NCBI GenBank assembly: GCA_025352225.1
Contig: JANXTT010000022.1
Location: 1 to 39,270 of the forward strand
Length of the DNA stretch: 39,270 nucleotides
Reading direction: 5' to 3'
DNA from: Mucilaginibacter sp.
GTDB lineage: Bacteria > Bacteroidota > Bacteroidia > Sphingobacteriales > Sphingobacteriaceae
Below are positions 7,062 through 14,435 of this stretch, one piece after another. Within the stretch, counting starts at the first letter, position 1. Each line of letters begins with the position of its first letter. The position numbers and the translations under genes are program-made. Under the pieces are notes generated by a model. It did no database searches, was not told where the DNA came from, and saw only the letters and a list, made by a program, of their open reading frames with translations.

Positions 7062-8152
7062 TATTTTGGTGCTTTTCGTAACAGATAATAGCCCAATAAA
7101 CCAAATATAAGGTTGGGGATAAACACCGCTATAATAGGAGGTAACCCGCCTTTTATAGCAAATACATTAGCAAACCGGTCAACTACTATATACGCGAAAC
7201 ATAAAAAGAAACCGATGCCTAATGGCAAACCAACGCCCCCGCGTACTTTTCTTGACGAGAGGGAAACGCCTATTAAAGTAAGCACAAACGCGGCCATGGG
7301 GTGTACAAAACGATAGTATTTTTCAAATAACATATCATTTAAAACACCTGTCCCTCTTACTTTTTCTTTTTTAATATTGGTGTTTAGCTCCTTCATCGAC
7401 ATGGCCGAGTACACATTATTATGTAATACAAAGTCGGCAGGGCGCATATCTAAAACAGTATCTTTTTGCGCTCCGTTAACCATTTTTTCCTTCATCCCAT
7501 TGATATACCGCACCCTAAAATCCTTTATAGACCATACTCGCTTTAAGGAATCATAAACTATTTTAGGAGCAGTGAGCCTTTGTTTCATAACATCACCATC
7601 AAATTTTTCCAATACAAAATTATAACCGGCCCTAATGGTATTGTCAAAGGTTTGCATATAAACAAAGGTATGCTCATCTAATTGTATATGTACATCAACC
7701 TTTGTGGGGTCGTCCATAATAACATAGGTGTTTTCAAAAGTTATCTTTAATTTATTTGTGAAAGGGATAAGGAACAGATCTGCAAAAAGCGATACTGTAA
7801 ATATGAGGGTCGCGCAAATTAAATAAGGCCTTAAAAAGCGGTTAAAGCTTGCTCCGCTGGTTAATACCGGTACAATTTCTGTTTGATTAGCCATTTTAGC
7901 TGTAAAGAAAATAACAGCTAAAAAATTGATAAGCGGCGATAGCATATCAATGTAGTAAGGTATGCTGCCCGCGTAATATTCAAAAATAACTTCGTTTAGG
8001 GTGACGTTGTTTTTTAAAAAGTTATCCAGTTTTTCGGATACATCAAAAACAACAATAACCACTATAAAAATGCCTATTGTAAAAACAAAGGTACCCAGGT
8101 ATTTTTTGATAATATACCAGTCAAAAACCTTTATATATTTGTTTAAAAACAT
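7061..8152 (-). CDS. LptF/LptG-family permease
   Basis: A 363-residue inner-membrane protein of the YjgP/YjgQ family, the permease subunits that with LptB extract lipopolysaccharide from the inner membrane. The topology fits: three helices in the first 125 residues (FDWYIIKKYLGTFVFTIGIF, then PYYIDMLSPLINFLAVIFFTA), a soluble periplasmic beta domain from about 125 to 270, and three helices at the C-terminus (FVLTLIGVSLSSRK, GIGFFLCFAYIVVDRF, PNLIFGLLGYYLL). Bacteroidota often have single dispersed copies, so LptF versus LptG cannot be assigned. It lies 2 bp after tgt and is surely co-transcribed. Confidence 0.92.
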   Translation of the reverse strand: MFLNKYIKVFDWYIIKKYLGTFVFTIGIFIVVIVVFDVSEKLDNFLKNNVTLNEVIFEYYAGSIPYYIDMLSPLINFLAVIFFTAKMANQTEIVPVLTSGASFNRFLRPYLICATLIFTVSLFADLFLIPFTNKLKITFENTYVIMDDPTKVDVHIQLDEHTFVYMQTFDNTIRAGYNFVLEKFDGDVMKQRLTAPKIVYDSLKRVWSIKDFRVRYINGMKEKMVNGAQKDTVLDMRPADFVLHNNVYSAMSMKELNTNIKKEKVRGTGVLNDMLFEKYYRFVHPMAAFVLTLIGVSLSSRKVRGGVGLPLGIGFFLCFAYIVVDRFANVFAIKGGLPPIIAVFIPNLIFGLLGYYLLRKAPK

Positions 8153-8154
8153 AG

Positions 8155-9285
8155 TTATAAGCGTTGCGCTAAAGTTTTTACCATCGTGTTTTTCCAGTTA
8201 TAAAACTCCCCCGAAATGATTTTTTCTCTCGCCTGGTTCATAAGCCAAAGGTAAAAATGCAAGTTATGCAAGCTGGCTATTTGCGCGCCAAGCATCTCGC
8301 CGGAGTGAATTAAGTGACGAAGATAAGCTTTTGAATAGCTTATATCGGCAAAAAGGTCGCTATCCTCATCAATGGCCGAAAAATCATTTTTCCACTTTTC
8401 GTTTTTGATGTTGATAATGCCGTTTCTAGTGAACAGCATGCCATTGCGGCCATTACGAGTAGGCATAACACAGTCAAACATATCAATACCCAGGGCAATA
8501 TTTTCCAGCAGGTTTACCGGGGTGCCTACGCCCATTAAATAACGGGGTTTTTCCCAAGGCAATACTTCACAAACCACCTCTGTCATAGCATACATTTCTT
8601 CGGCCGGCTCGCCAACAGAGAGGCCACCTATCGCGTTACCTTCACGCTCGAAAGAGGCAATTACCTCGGCCGATTTTATACGTAAATCTTTATAAACAGA
8701 GCCCTGTACAATTGGAAAAAACGTTTGGTTATAGCCATATTTGGGTTCTGTACTATCAAATCTGTCGCAACAGCGTTTCAGCCAGCGGTGGGTCATATCT
8801 ATAGACCGGCGTGCGTAGCCATATTCGCAGGGGTATGGCGTGCACTCATCAAAGGCCATTATAATATCTGCCCCAATGGTACGCTGTATATCCATCACGT
8901 TTTCGGGCGTAAACAAGTGTTTGGATCCATCAATATGCGACCTGAATGTAACGCCTTCCTCCTTAATTTTGCGTACTTCCGTAAGCGAATATACCTGATA
9001 TCCGCCGCTATCGGTTAAAATCGGCGCATCCCAACCAATAAATTTATGCAATCCGCCAGCCTTTTCTATGGTGTTTAAACCCGGCCTGAGGTATAAATGG
9101 TAGGTGTTACCTAAAATAATATGCGCCTTAATATCATCTTTTAACTCCCGCTGATGTACTGCTTTAACTGTTCCGGCTGTACCAACAGGCATAAAAATAG
9201 GCGTCTGTATCGTTCCGTGATCCGTTGTTAGCTCGCCCGCGCGGGCTTTTGAGGAGGGATCTGTTGTTGTTAATTTAAATTTCAT
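8155..9285 (-). CDS. tgt: Queuine/preQ1 tRNA-guanine transglycosylase
   Basis: Exchanges guanine-34 for preQ1 in GUN-anticodon tRNAs. At 376 residues it is full length. Family motifs are PIFMPVGTAGTVKAV, ILGNTYHLYLRPG, LTDSGGYQVYSL with the base-recognition Asp, GGLSVGEP, YLMGVGTP, and FDCVMPTRNGRNG with the nucleophilic Asp. The C-terminal zinc site is unusual: where typical enzymes have C-x-C-x-x-C, this one reads DEDSDLFADIS (about residues 306-316). The fourth ligand His is still present in SLHNL. I recall the same loss in other Bacteroidota enzymes, so it is probably lineage-typical rather than inactivating. It is first in the tgt-lptF-eamA unit. Confidence 0.96.
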   Translation of the reverse strand: MKFKLTTTDPSSKARAGELTTDHGTIQTPIFMPVGTAGTVKAVHQRELKDDIKAHIILGNTYHLYLRPGLNTIEKAGGLHKFIGWDAPILTDSGGYQVYSLTEVRKIKEEGVTFRSHIDGSKHLFTPENVMDIQRTIGADIIMAFDECTPYPCEYGYARRSIDMTHRWLKRCCDRFDSTEPKYGYNQTFFPIVQGSVYKDLRIKSAEVIASFEREGNAIGGLSVGEPAEEMYAMTEVVCEVLPWEKPRYLMGVGTPVNLLENIALGIDMFDCVMPTRNGRNGMLFTRNGIINIKNEKWKNDFSAIDEDSDLFADISYSKAYLRHLIHSGEMLGAQIASLHNLHFYLWLMNQAREKIISGEFYNWKNTMVKTLAQRL

Positions 9286-9294
9286 TTAAGTTGG

Positions 9295-9302
9295 CAAAAG
9301 TA
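9295..9302 (-). promoter_or_regulatory. Candidate -7 element for tgt
   Basis: On the minus strand the bases read TACTTTTG, matching TAnnTTTG. The box ends 10 bp before the tgt ATG, implying a very short leader. No -33 TTTG is seen at 19-21 bp, so the call rests on the -7 box alone. Confidence 0.4.
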
Positions 9303-9402
9303 GGAAATAATGCCCTTATTTACAGATGGAATTATTTTATCAACAAAGAGTAAATTTCATTGAATTTTAAGAAATTTGTGCTTTTAAATTTATCCCCAAG
9401 TT

Positions 9403-10521
9403 TTGCAAGAATACATACTGCCGATATTAATAGTTATTTTTCAGATCTGTTTCATTACCCAATTGTATTATCTGATCGCGAATCATAACCGTTTGGCCAC
9501 ATATAAACCGCTGATGGATACTCCGGTTGGTAATTTACCAATATCTGTAATCATATCTGCCCGTAATGAGTACAAAAACCTCAACTATAACCTGCCTTTT
9601 ATTTTAAAACAGGATTACCCGGACTATGAAGTTATTGTGGTAAATGATTGTTCTTCTGACGAATCTGAATTTATATTGGAAGAGTACGAAAAAGCGTATC
9701 CCAACTTTAAAGTGGTTACCGTTAATGAACATGCCCGCTTTAAAACTGGCAAAAAATTCGCGCTAACTTTAGGTATTAAAGCTGCTAAACATGAGCACCT
9801 ATTATTTACCGACGCCGATTGTATGCCCGCTTCAGAACAGTGGATAAGCCTGATGGCCCGCAATTTTGTTGATCAAACTCAAATTGTATTGGGCTATTCG
9901 CCCTATAAAAAAACCTCAGGTTTCTTAAATCTGTTTATTAGGTTCGAAACTCTTAAAACAGCGGTTAATTATTTGTCGGCAGCGTTATGTGGCGATGCTT
10001 ATATGGGCATAGGGCGAAACCTTTGTTACACTAAAACGTTATTCTTTAAAAATAAAGGATTTGCTTCGCATATGCATGTAATGTCTGGCGATGACGATCT
10101 TTTTGTAAACCAAAATGCCACAACTGATAATTTAACTATTGAAATCCATCCGGATGCACATACAATAAGTACGGCAAAGGAAACTTTTATTGCCTATTAT
10201 AAACAAAAAAGGAGGCATATGGGTGTTGGTAAGTTATATAAAAACAAACACCGTCGTTTTTTAAGTTTTGATGCGATAAGCGGGTTTTTGTATTATGTAT
10301 TACTTATCGTATTTCTGGCATTAAATTTTGAAGTTATAATGGTAGTTGGCTTATACGTGTTCAGGCTAGTGTTTCAACTGCTCCTTTATAAAAAAATATA
10401 CAAAAAATTGAATTGCGCCGATTTAATTTGGTGGCTACCGTTTTTTGATATTATTTACTACATTTATTTAAACCTATTTGGTTTGATTGGTACCTTTAGT
10501 AAAACAACCCAATGGAAGTAA
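9403..10521 (+). CDS. Membrane-associated family 2 glycosyltransferase
   Basis: A 372-residue protein with an N-terminal helix (about residues 5-27) and two or more C-terminal helices (about 285-365). Between them is a GT-A fold: ISVIISARNEYKNL, DYEVIVVNDCSSDES, the DxD-type TDADCMP near residue 140, a GDDDLF acid motif, and QKRRHMGVG in the place of the processive QxxRW signature. This resembles polysaccharide or glycolipid synthases; acceptor and sugar are unknown. The start is a TTG at 9403, since the next Met would remove the first membrane helix. Its last 10 bases overlap the sigma factor gene. Confidence 0.88.
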   Translation: MQEYILPILIVIFQICFITQLYYLIANHNRLATYKPLMDTPVGNLPISVIISARNEYKNLNYNLPFILKQDYPDYEVIVVNDCSSDESEFILEEYEKAYPNFKVVTVNEHARFKTGKKFALTLGIKAAKHEHLLFTDADCMPASEQWISLMARNFVDQTQIVLGYSPYKKTSGFLNLFIRFETLKTAVNYLSAALCGDAYMGIGRNLCYTKTLFFKNKGFASHMHVMSGDDDLFVNQNATTDNLTIEIHPDAHTISTAKETFIAYYKQKRRHMGVGKLYKNKHRRFLSFDAISGFLYYVLLIVFLALNFEVIMVVGLYVFRLVFQLLLYKKIYKKLNCADLIWWLPFFDIIYYIYLNLFGLIGTFSKTTQWK

Positions 10522-11117
10522 ACGCTAATTTTTCTGATAACGCTAAAAATGATTTTAAACTGGTGAATAAGGCCCGTTTGGGGGATCAAAAGGCGTTTGC
10601 CGACCTGATGCACCGTTATAAAGATTCCATATACTTTATGGCCCTTAAAATGGTGAATAACAAGGAAGATGCAATGGACCTTACAGTAGAAACCTTTGCC
10701 AAGGCATTTGAAAAGTTAGATAAATACCAGCCCGATTATGCCTTTAGCACCTGGTTATTTAGGGTTGGAACCAATAATTGTATCGATTTTATCCGTAAAA
10801 AAAAGCTGAACACCACCTCTATTAATGGTATGGTTGATGATGATGGTGATGACCGGCCAATGCAGATTAAGTCTGACACGCTGAACCCGGAGGAAGTTTC
10901 CATGAAAAAGGAACAGACACAGTTATTGAAACTGTTAATTGATAGTTTACCGCAACGCTACCGTAACCTTATTGTGCTCCGCTATTTTGATGAACTATCA
11001 TATGAAGAGATTGCCGAGCAGCTTGATTTACCTTTAGGTACAGTTAAGGCACAGTTATTCCGTGCGCGTTTTCTGTTAGGTAACATTGTAAATAACCGCA
11101 ATAAGGATGAGATCTGA
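10512..11117 (+). CDS. ECF-type sigma-70 family RNA polymerase sigma factor
   Basis: A 201-residue two-domain sigma factor. Region 2 runs from about residue 25 to 95 (YKDSIYFMALKMVNNKEDAMD, FAKAFEKLDKY, then FSTWLFRVGTNNCIDFIRKKK for -10 contact). An acidic linker follows (VDDDGDDRP). Region 4 covers about residues 140-195 (LPQRYRNLIVLRYFDELSYE, then EIAEQLDLPLGTVKAQLFRA, the HTH for the -35/-33). It overlaps the glycosyltransferase by 10 nt and rsmG by 11 nt, so all three are one transcript. No anti-sigma gene is adjacent, so it may be controlled by transcription alone. The regulon is unknown. Confidence 0.93.
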   Translation: MEVNANFSDNAKNDFKLVNKARLGDQKAFADLMHRYKDSIYFMALKMVNNKEDAMDLTVETFAKAFEKLDKYQPDYAFSTWLFRVGTNNCIDFIRKKKLNTTSINGMVDDDGDDRPMQIKSDTLNPEEVSMKKEQTQLLKLLIDSLPQRYRNLIVLRYFDELSYEEIAEQLDLPLGTVKAQLFRARFLLGNIVNNRNKDEI

Positions 11118-11733
11118 TATCATATCAAAATATTTCCCTCATTTAACACCTCATCAGCAAAGCCAGTACGAACAGTTATTCGACCTGTATACCTATTGGA
11201 ACAATCAGATTAATGTGATATCCCGAAAGGATATAGACCTGCTTTTTGAGCGGCATGTATTACATTCATTAGGCATAGCTAAAATAGTTTCTTTTTTACC
11301 GGGCGAGCATGTACTTGATGTAGGTACAGGCGGTGGGTTCCCAGGTATCCCATTAGCCATTATGTTTCCAGATACGCAGTTTCATCTGGTTGATTCTATT
11401 GGTAAAAAAATAAAAGTTGTGCAGGAAGTGGCCTCGGCGCTCGGTCTGCAAAACGTAAAAGCCTCACATTTACGTGCCGAACAGGTTGATGAAACCTTTG
11501 ATTTTGTGGTATCACGAGCGGTAACGCAGTTGAAAGATTTTTATCCCTGGGTGAAAAACAAGTTCAATAAGCCCTATCAAAACAAAATACCGAACGGTAT
11601 CTTGTACCTAAAAGGAGGTGACCTGCAGCAAGAAATTGCCGAATCTGGTTTAAAGGTACGGCAATATGCACTGAAAGATCATTTTACTGAGGAGTTTTTC
11701 GAGACTAAGCAGGTAGTTTATGTACGGGTATAG
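11107..11733 (+). CDS. rsmG: 16S rRNA (guanine(527)-N7)-methyltransferase
   Basis: A SAM-dependent methyltransferase that modifies G527 of 16S rRNA; loss in other bacteria gives low-level streptomycin resistance. The 208 residues carry the GidB pattern: YTYWNNQINVISRKD, RHVLHSLGIA, the SAM loop VLDVGTGGGFPGIPLAI (residues about 66-82), the acidic HLVDSIGKKIKV, and the VVSRAVTQL motif near residue 137. The ATG at 11107 lies inside the end of the sigma gene (11-nt overlap), implying coupled translation. Confidence 0.96.
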   Translation: MRSDIISKYFPHLTPHQQSQYEQLFDLYTYWNNQINVISRKDIDLLFERHVLHSLGIAKIVSFLPGEHVLDVGTGGGFPGIPLAIMFPDTQFHLVDSIGKKIKVVQEVASALGLQNVKASHLRAEQVDETFDFVVSRAVTQLKDFYPWVKNKFNKPYQNKIPNGILYLKGGDLQQEIAESGLKVRQYALKDHFTEEFFETKQVVYVRV

Positions 11734-11819
11734 TGGAAGTATTAGATTGCCGTATATAATTTGATTGCTATTATATTTAGTAAAACATTTCACCGTAACG
11801 TCAAAATTTTATATTTTAG

Positions 11820-11838
11820 TTGACAAATTATATGTCAA
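11820..11838. promoter_or_regulatory. Inverted repeat overlapping the dprA start codon
   Basis: TTGACA-AATTATA-TGTCAA is a 6-bp perfect inverted repeat with a 7-bp spacer. The dprA ATG (11832-11834) sits inside it. It could be an operator or a start-occluding hairpin, or chance in AT-rich DNA. Confidence 0.3.
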
Positions 11839-12935
11839 CACTCCACCAGATCGCTTTAACATTTACCAAAAATATTGGCGACCATTTAGCAAAGGTTTTA
11901 GTTAGTTATTGCGGCAATGCCGAAGAGGTATTTAAGGCATCGCCAAAAAAATTATTGCAGATACCCGGTATAGGCCCCAAGGTTATAGAACAATTAAATT
12001 TTACCGAAGCCCTTGAGCTAGCCAAAAAAGAGTTGGACTTTATTGAAAGGAACAATATTAAAGTACTCTTTTACTCGGATGCGGCATACCCAAAAAGATT
12101 GAAAAACTGTGCAGATGCGCCGGCATTATTATATTACAACGGTAACGCCAACCTAAACCAGACCAGAATAGTAAGTATTGTAGGTACACGTAACGCTACA
12201 GATTATGGAAAACAATTATGCCGCGAGTTGATAGAAGAGCTTAAAGCCTATGATGTTATTGTGGTGAGCGGCTTGGCTTATGGTATTGATATTGCCGCGC
12301 ATAAAGAGAGCGTGCGTATGGATATACCCACAGTAGGTGTTTTGGCTCACGGGCTTGATCGTATTTACCCGGCGCAACATAAGTCAGTATCCGATAAGAT
12401 GATTAATAGTGGCGGCTTAATAACTGAGTTTCCATCGGGAACAATCCCTGACAGGGAGAACTTCCCTAAAAGAAACCGCATTATAGCGGGCCTGGCGGAC
12501 GCTACCATAGTTGTTGAAGCCAGTATTAAAGGTGGGGCATTAATAACCGCTGAGATTGCCAACTCTTATAACCGTGATGTTTTTGCTTTCCCAGGCAGGG
12601 TAAATGATGAACTATCAGAAGGTTGTAATTTCCTGATCCGGAACAATAAGGCCGCCCTGCTGATGTCGGGTGCCGATGTAGCTTATATTTTAGGATGGGA
12701 AAAAACCAATGGCGACGTTGCAAAAAAAGCGCAACTCATGTTACCAATTGACCTCTCTGCCCCCGAAAGATTGATATTTGAAACCATACAGCAAAATGCA
12801 GGGCAGTTAGGTATTGATGATTTGGCACATAAAACAAATTTGCCCCTGAGCCAACTGGCAATGAACTTGTTAAACCTGGAAATGCAGGGTTTTGTACATT
12901 CATTACCGGGCAAAACATATGCTTTAAGCCATTAA
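11832..12935 (+). CDS. dprA: DNA-processing protein DprA
   Basis: Loads RecA on incoming single-stranded DNA during natural transformation. Residues about 1-75 form an N-terminal SAM/HhH-like region containing LLQIPGIGPKVIEQL. The Rossmann DprA core follows: ISIVGTRNATDYGKQL-like segment near residue 115, VVSGLAYGIDIAAHKESV, GVLAHGLDRIYPAQH, GGLITEFPSGTIPDRENFPKRNRIIAGL (in two parts), and IKGGALITAEIA. A C-terminal winged-helix DprA_WH region ends the protein (from about residue 300). I start at the ATG at 11832; an in-frame TTG at 11820 adds four residues of no family likeness. It converges on sixA with a shared TTAA at the stops. Confidence 0.95.
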   Translation: MSTLHQIALTFTKNIGDHLAKVLVSYCGNAEEVFKASPKKLLQIPGIGPKVIEQLNFTEALELAKKELDFIERNNIKVLFYSDAAYPKRLKNCADAPALLYYNGNANLNQTRIVSIVGTRNATDYGKQLCRELIEELKAYDVIVVSGLAYGIDIAAHKESVRMDIPTVGVLAHGLDRIYPAQHKSVSDKMINSGGLITEFPSGTIPDRENFPKRNRIIAGLADATIVVEASIKGGALITAEIANSYNRDVFAFPGRVNDELSEGCNFLIRNNKAALLMSGADVAYILGWEKTNGDVAKKAQLMLPIDLSAPERLIFETIQQNAGQLGIDDLAHKTNLPLSQLAMNLLNLEMQGFVHSLPGKTYALSH

Positions 12936-13417
12936 TTATCGTTTTTAGGATAATCGTAGTATGCAAGCGTGCCGGTATCTTTGGTAACCATTTCCCACGA
13001 ATCAAATTCAAAACTAATTATCGCAACCGAACAAGTTGGCATATCGTAAACCTCGCCGGTTAAATTATAAAGTAACTGGCTCAAGCCCGGGTTATGTCCA
13101 AAGAGGGCAACAAAATTGTAAGCATCGGGTAAGCCATTAATTATAGTTCGCAATGTTGAATAACTAGCTTCGTAAATGGATTGATTATAAGCGGGTTCGG
13201 CCAGCTTTAAAGTTTCTGCAAATATTTTAGCGGTTGTTTTAGCTCTTACCGCAGGGCTGCTTAAAATATATTGTGGTATGATATCCTTTTTTAATAGCCT
13301 TTTAGCCATTTCAGGCGCGCTTTGCACCCCTCTGGGGTTTAAGGTACGGTCAAAATCGCTAAGCAATATATTATCCCAATCAGACTTTGCGTGTCGAACC
13401 AGCATTAATTTCTTCAT
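12932..13417 (-). CDS. SixA-like histidine phosphatase
   Basis: A 161-residue member of histidine phosphatase branch 1. The catalytic RHA motif is LVRHAKSDW (His9). DFDRTLNPRG, ILSSPAVRAKTTAKIF and the second active-site His in LFGHNPGLS (His108) follow the SixA arrangement. Enteric SixA dephosphorylates phosphohistidine on HPt domains or PTS proteins; the target here is unknown, although an HPt gene lies about 5 kb away. It follows the GT9 gene by 25 bp and ends sharing TTAA with dprA. Confidence 0.9.
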   Translation of the reverse strand: MKKLMLVRHAKSDWDNILLSDFDRTLNPRGVQSAPEMAKRLLKKDIIPQYILSSPAVRAKTTAKIFAETLKLAEPAYNQSIYEASYSTLRTIINGLPDAYNFVALFGHNPGLSQLLYNLTGEVYDMPTCSVAIISFEFDSWEMVTKDTGTLAYYDYPKNDN

Positions 13418-13442
13418 ATTTTATTCAATAGTTATTAAGTTA

Positions 13443-14435
13443 TTATTCCTTCGGCTCATTATTAGCAAACGAAATTATATCGGCTTCTGGTATATCATTC
13501 ATACATTTAAAATGGCCCAACGGGCATTTTTCTAATCCAAATTTTGAGCAAGGGCGGCAGGGTAAATCAACACCAATAACCACTGCGTCTTTCACCTGGT
13601 AAGGTTGCACACCTAATAATTCGGGTACGGTTCCACCCCAAATGGAGGCTATGGGTTTTTTAAACGCTTCGGCAATATGTGTTAACCCGGTATCAAAACC
13701 AATAACTTTGGTAGCCTGCGATACGATATATACCGATTGATCCAAAGTAGTTTTACCACAGGCATTATAAACTTTATCACCTAAGATCAGTTTTATTTCA
13801 TCCCCATTGTTTTTTACATCATCGCCTCCCAATAAAACAACCGGCGATGTGATATACTTACATATGCTTATTATTTTACTATTGGGCATTCGTTTAGTAA
13901 AATGAGTGGCGCCTATTATAAAAGCAACATAGTTTTTTTGATGTGTTGAAGGCAATAAAAGCGATAATTGATGGTCTGTTTTAACATAATAATCAATAGG
14001 CTGACCGTCGTTTTCAACACCTAAAAAGGCCACGGCTTGCATGTAACGTTCTACCAGGTGAGTTGGGGGTACCAGCTTTAATTTAAACTTTAACGACAGC
14101 CATTTGCGGATAGTATGTTTGTTATAAGTTGATGATTTAATATTAACCTTCCGTTTAATAATGCCTGTACGCAGGTTATTATGAAGGTCAATGATATAAT
14201 CAAAACCTTCTGCTTTTATATCTTCAATCGTATCGGCCAAATCAGGCTTCAATAAATGTAGCTTATTTATGTACGGATTGTTATCTAAAATATATTTAAA
14301 AGCGGGCTTGGTTAAAAAATGGAGTTCGGTTTCGTATAACTGTAGTTTTATACAACGTATTACAGGGGTGGTATAAATAATATCACCCATGGAGCTAAAA
14401 CGGATCAGCAAAATTTTTAAACCCTTGTTATCCAA
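13443..14435 (-). CDS. Glycosyltransferase family 9 (heptosyltransferase-like)
   Basis: A 330-residue GT-B enzyme of the ADP-heptose:LPS heptosyltransferase family. Visible are KILLIRFSSMGDIIYTTPVI at the N-terminus, DYIIDLHNNLRT near residue 75, AFIIGATHFTKRMP at the domain junction, VVLLGGDDVKNNGDEI, and the donor-site VIGFDTGLTHIAEAFKKPI then IWGGTVPE. The C-terminal PCRPCSKFGLEKCP is a Cys-rich motif seen in many family members. The start is a TTG at 14435, overlapping the PolX-like stop by 8 nt; the first Met would cut the conserved N-terminus. A role in LPS core assembly is inferred. Confidence 0.9.
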   Translation of the reverse strand: MDNKGLKILLIRFSSMGDIIYTTPVIRCIKLQLYETELHFLTKPAFKYILDNNPYINKLHLLKPDLADTIEDIKAEGFDYIIDLHNNLRTGIIKRKVNIKSSTYNKHTIRKWLSLKFKLKLVPPTHLVERYMQAVAFLGVENDGQPIDYYVKTDHQLSLLLPSTHQKNYVAFIIGATHFTKRMPNSKIISICKYITSPVVLLGGDDVKNNGDEIKLILGDKVYNACGKTTLDQSVYIVSQATKVIGFDTGLTHIAEAFKKPIASIWGGTVPELLGVQPYQVKDAVVIGVDLPCRPCSKFGLEKCPLGHFKCMNDIPEADIISFANNEPKE

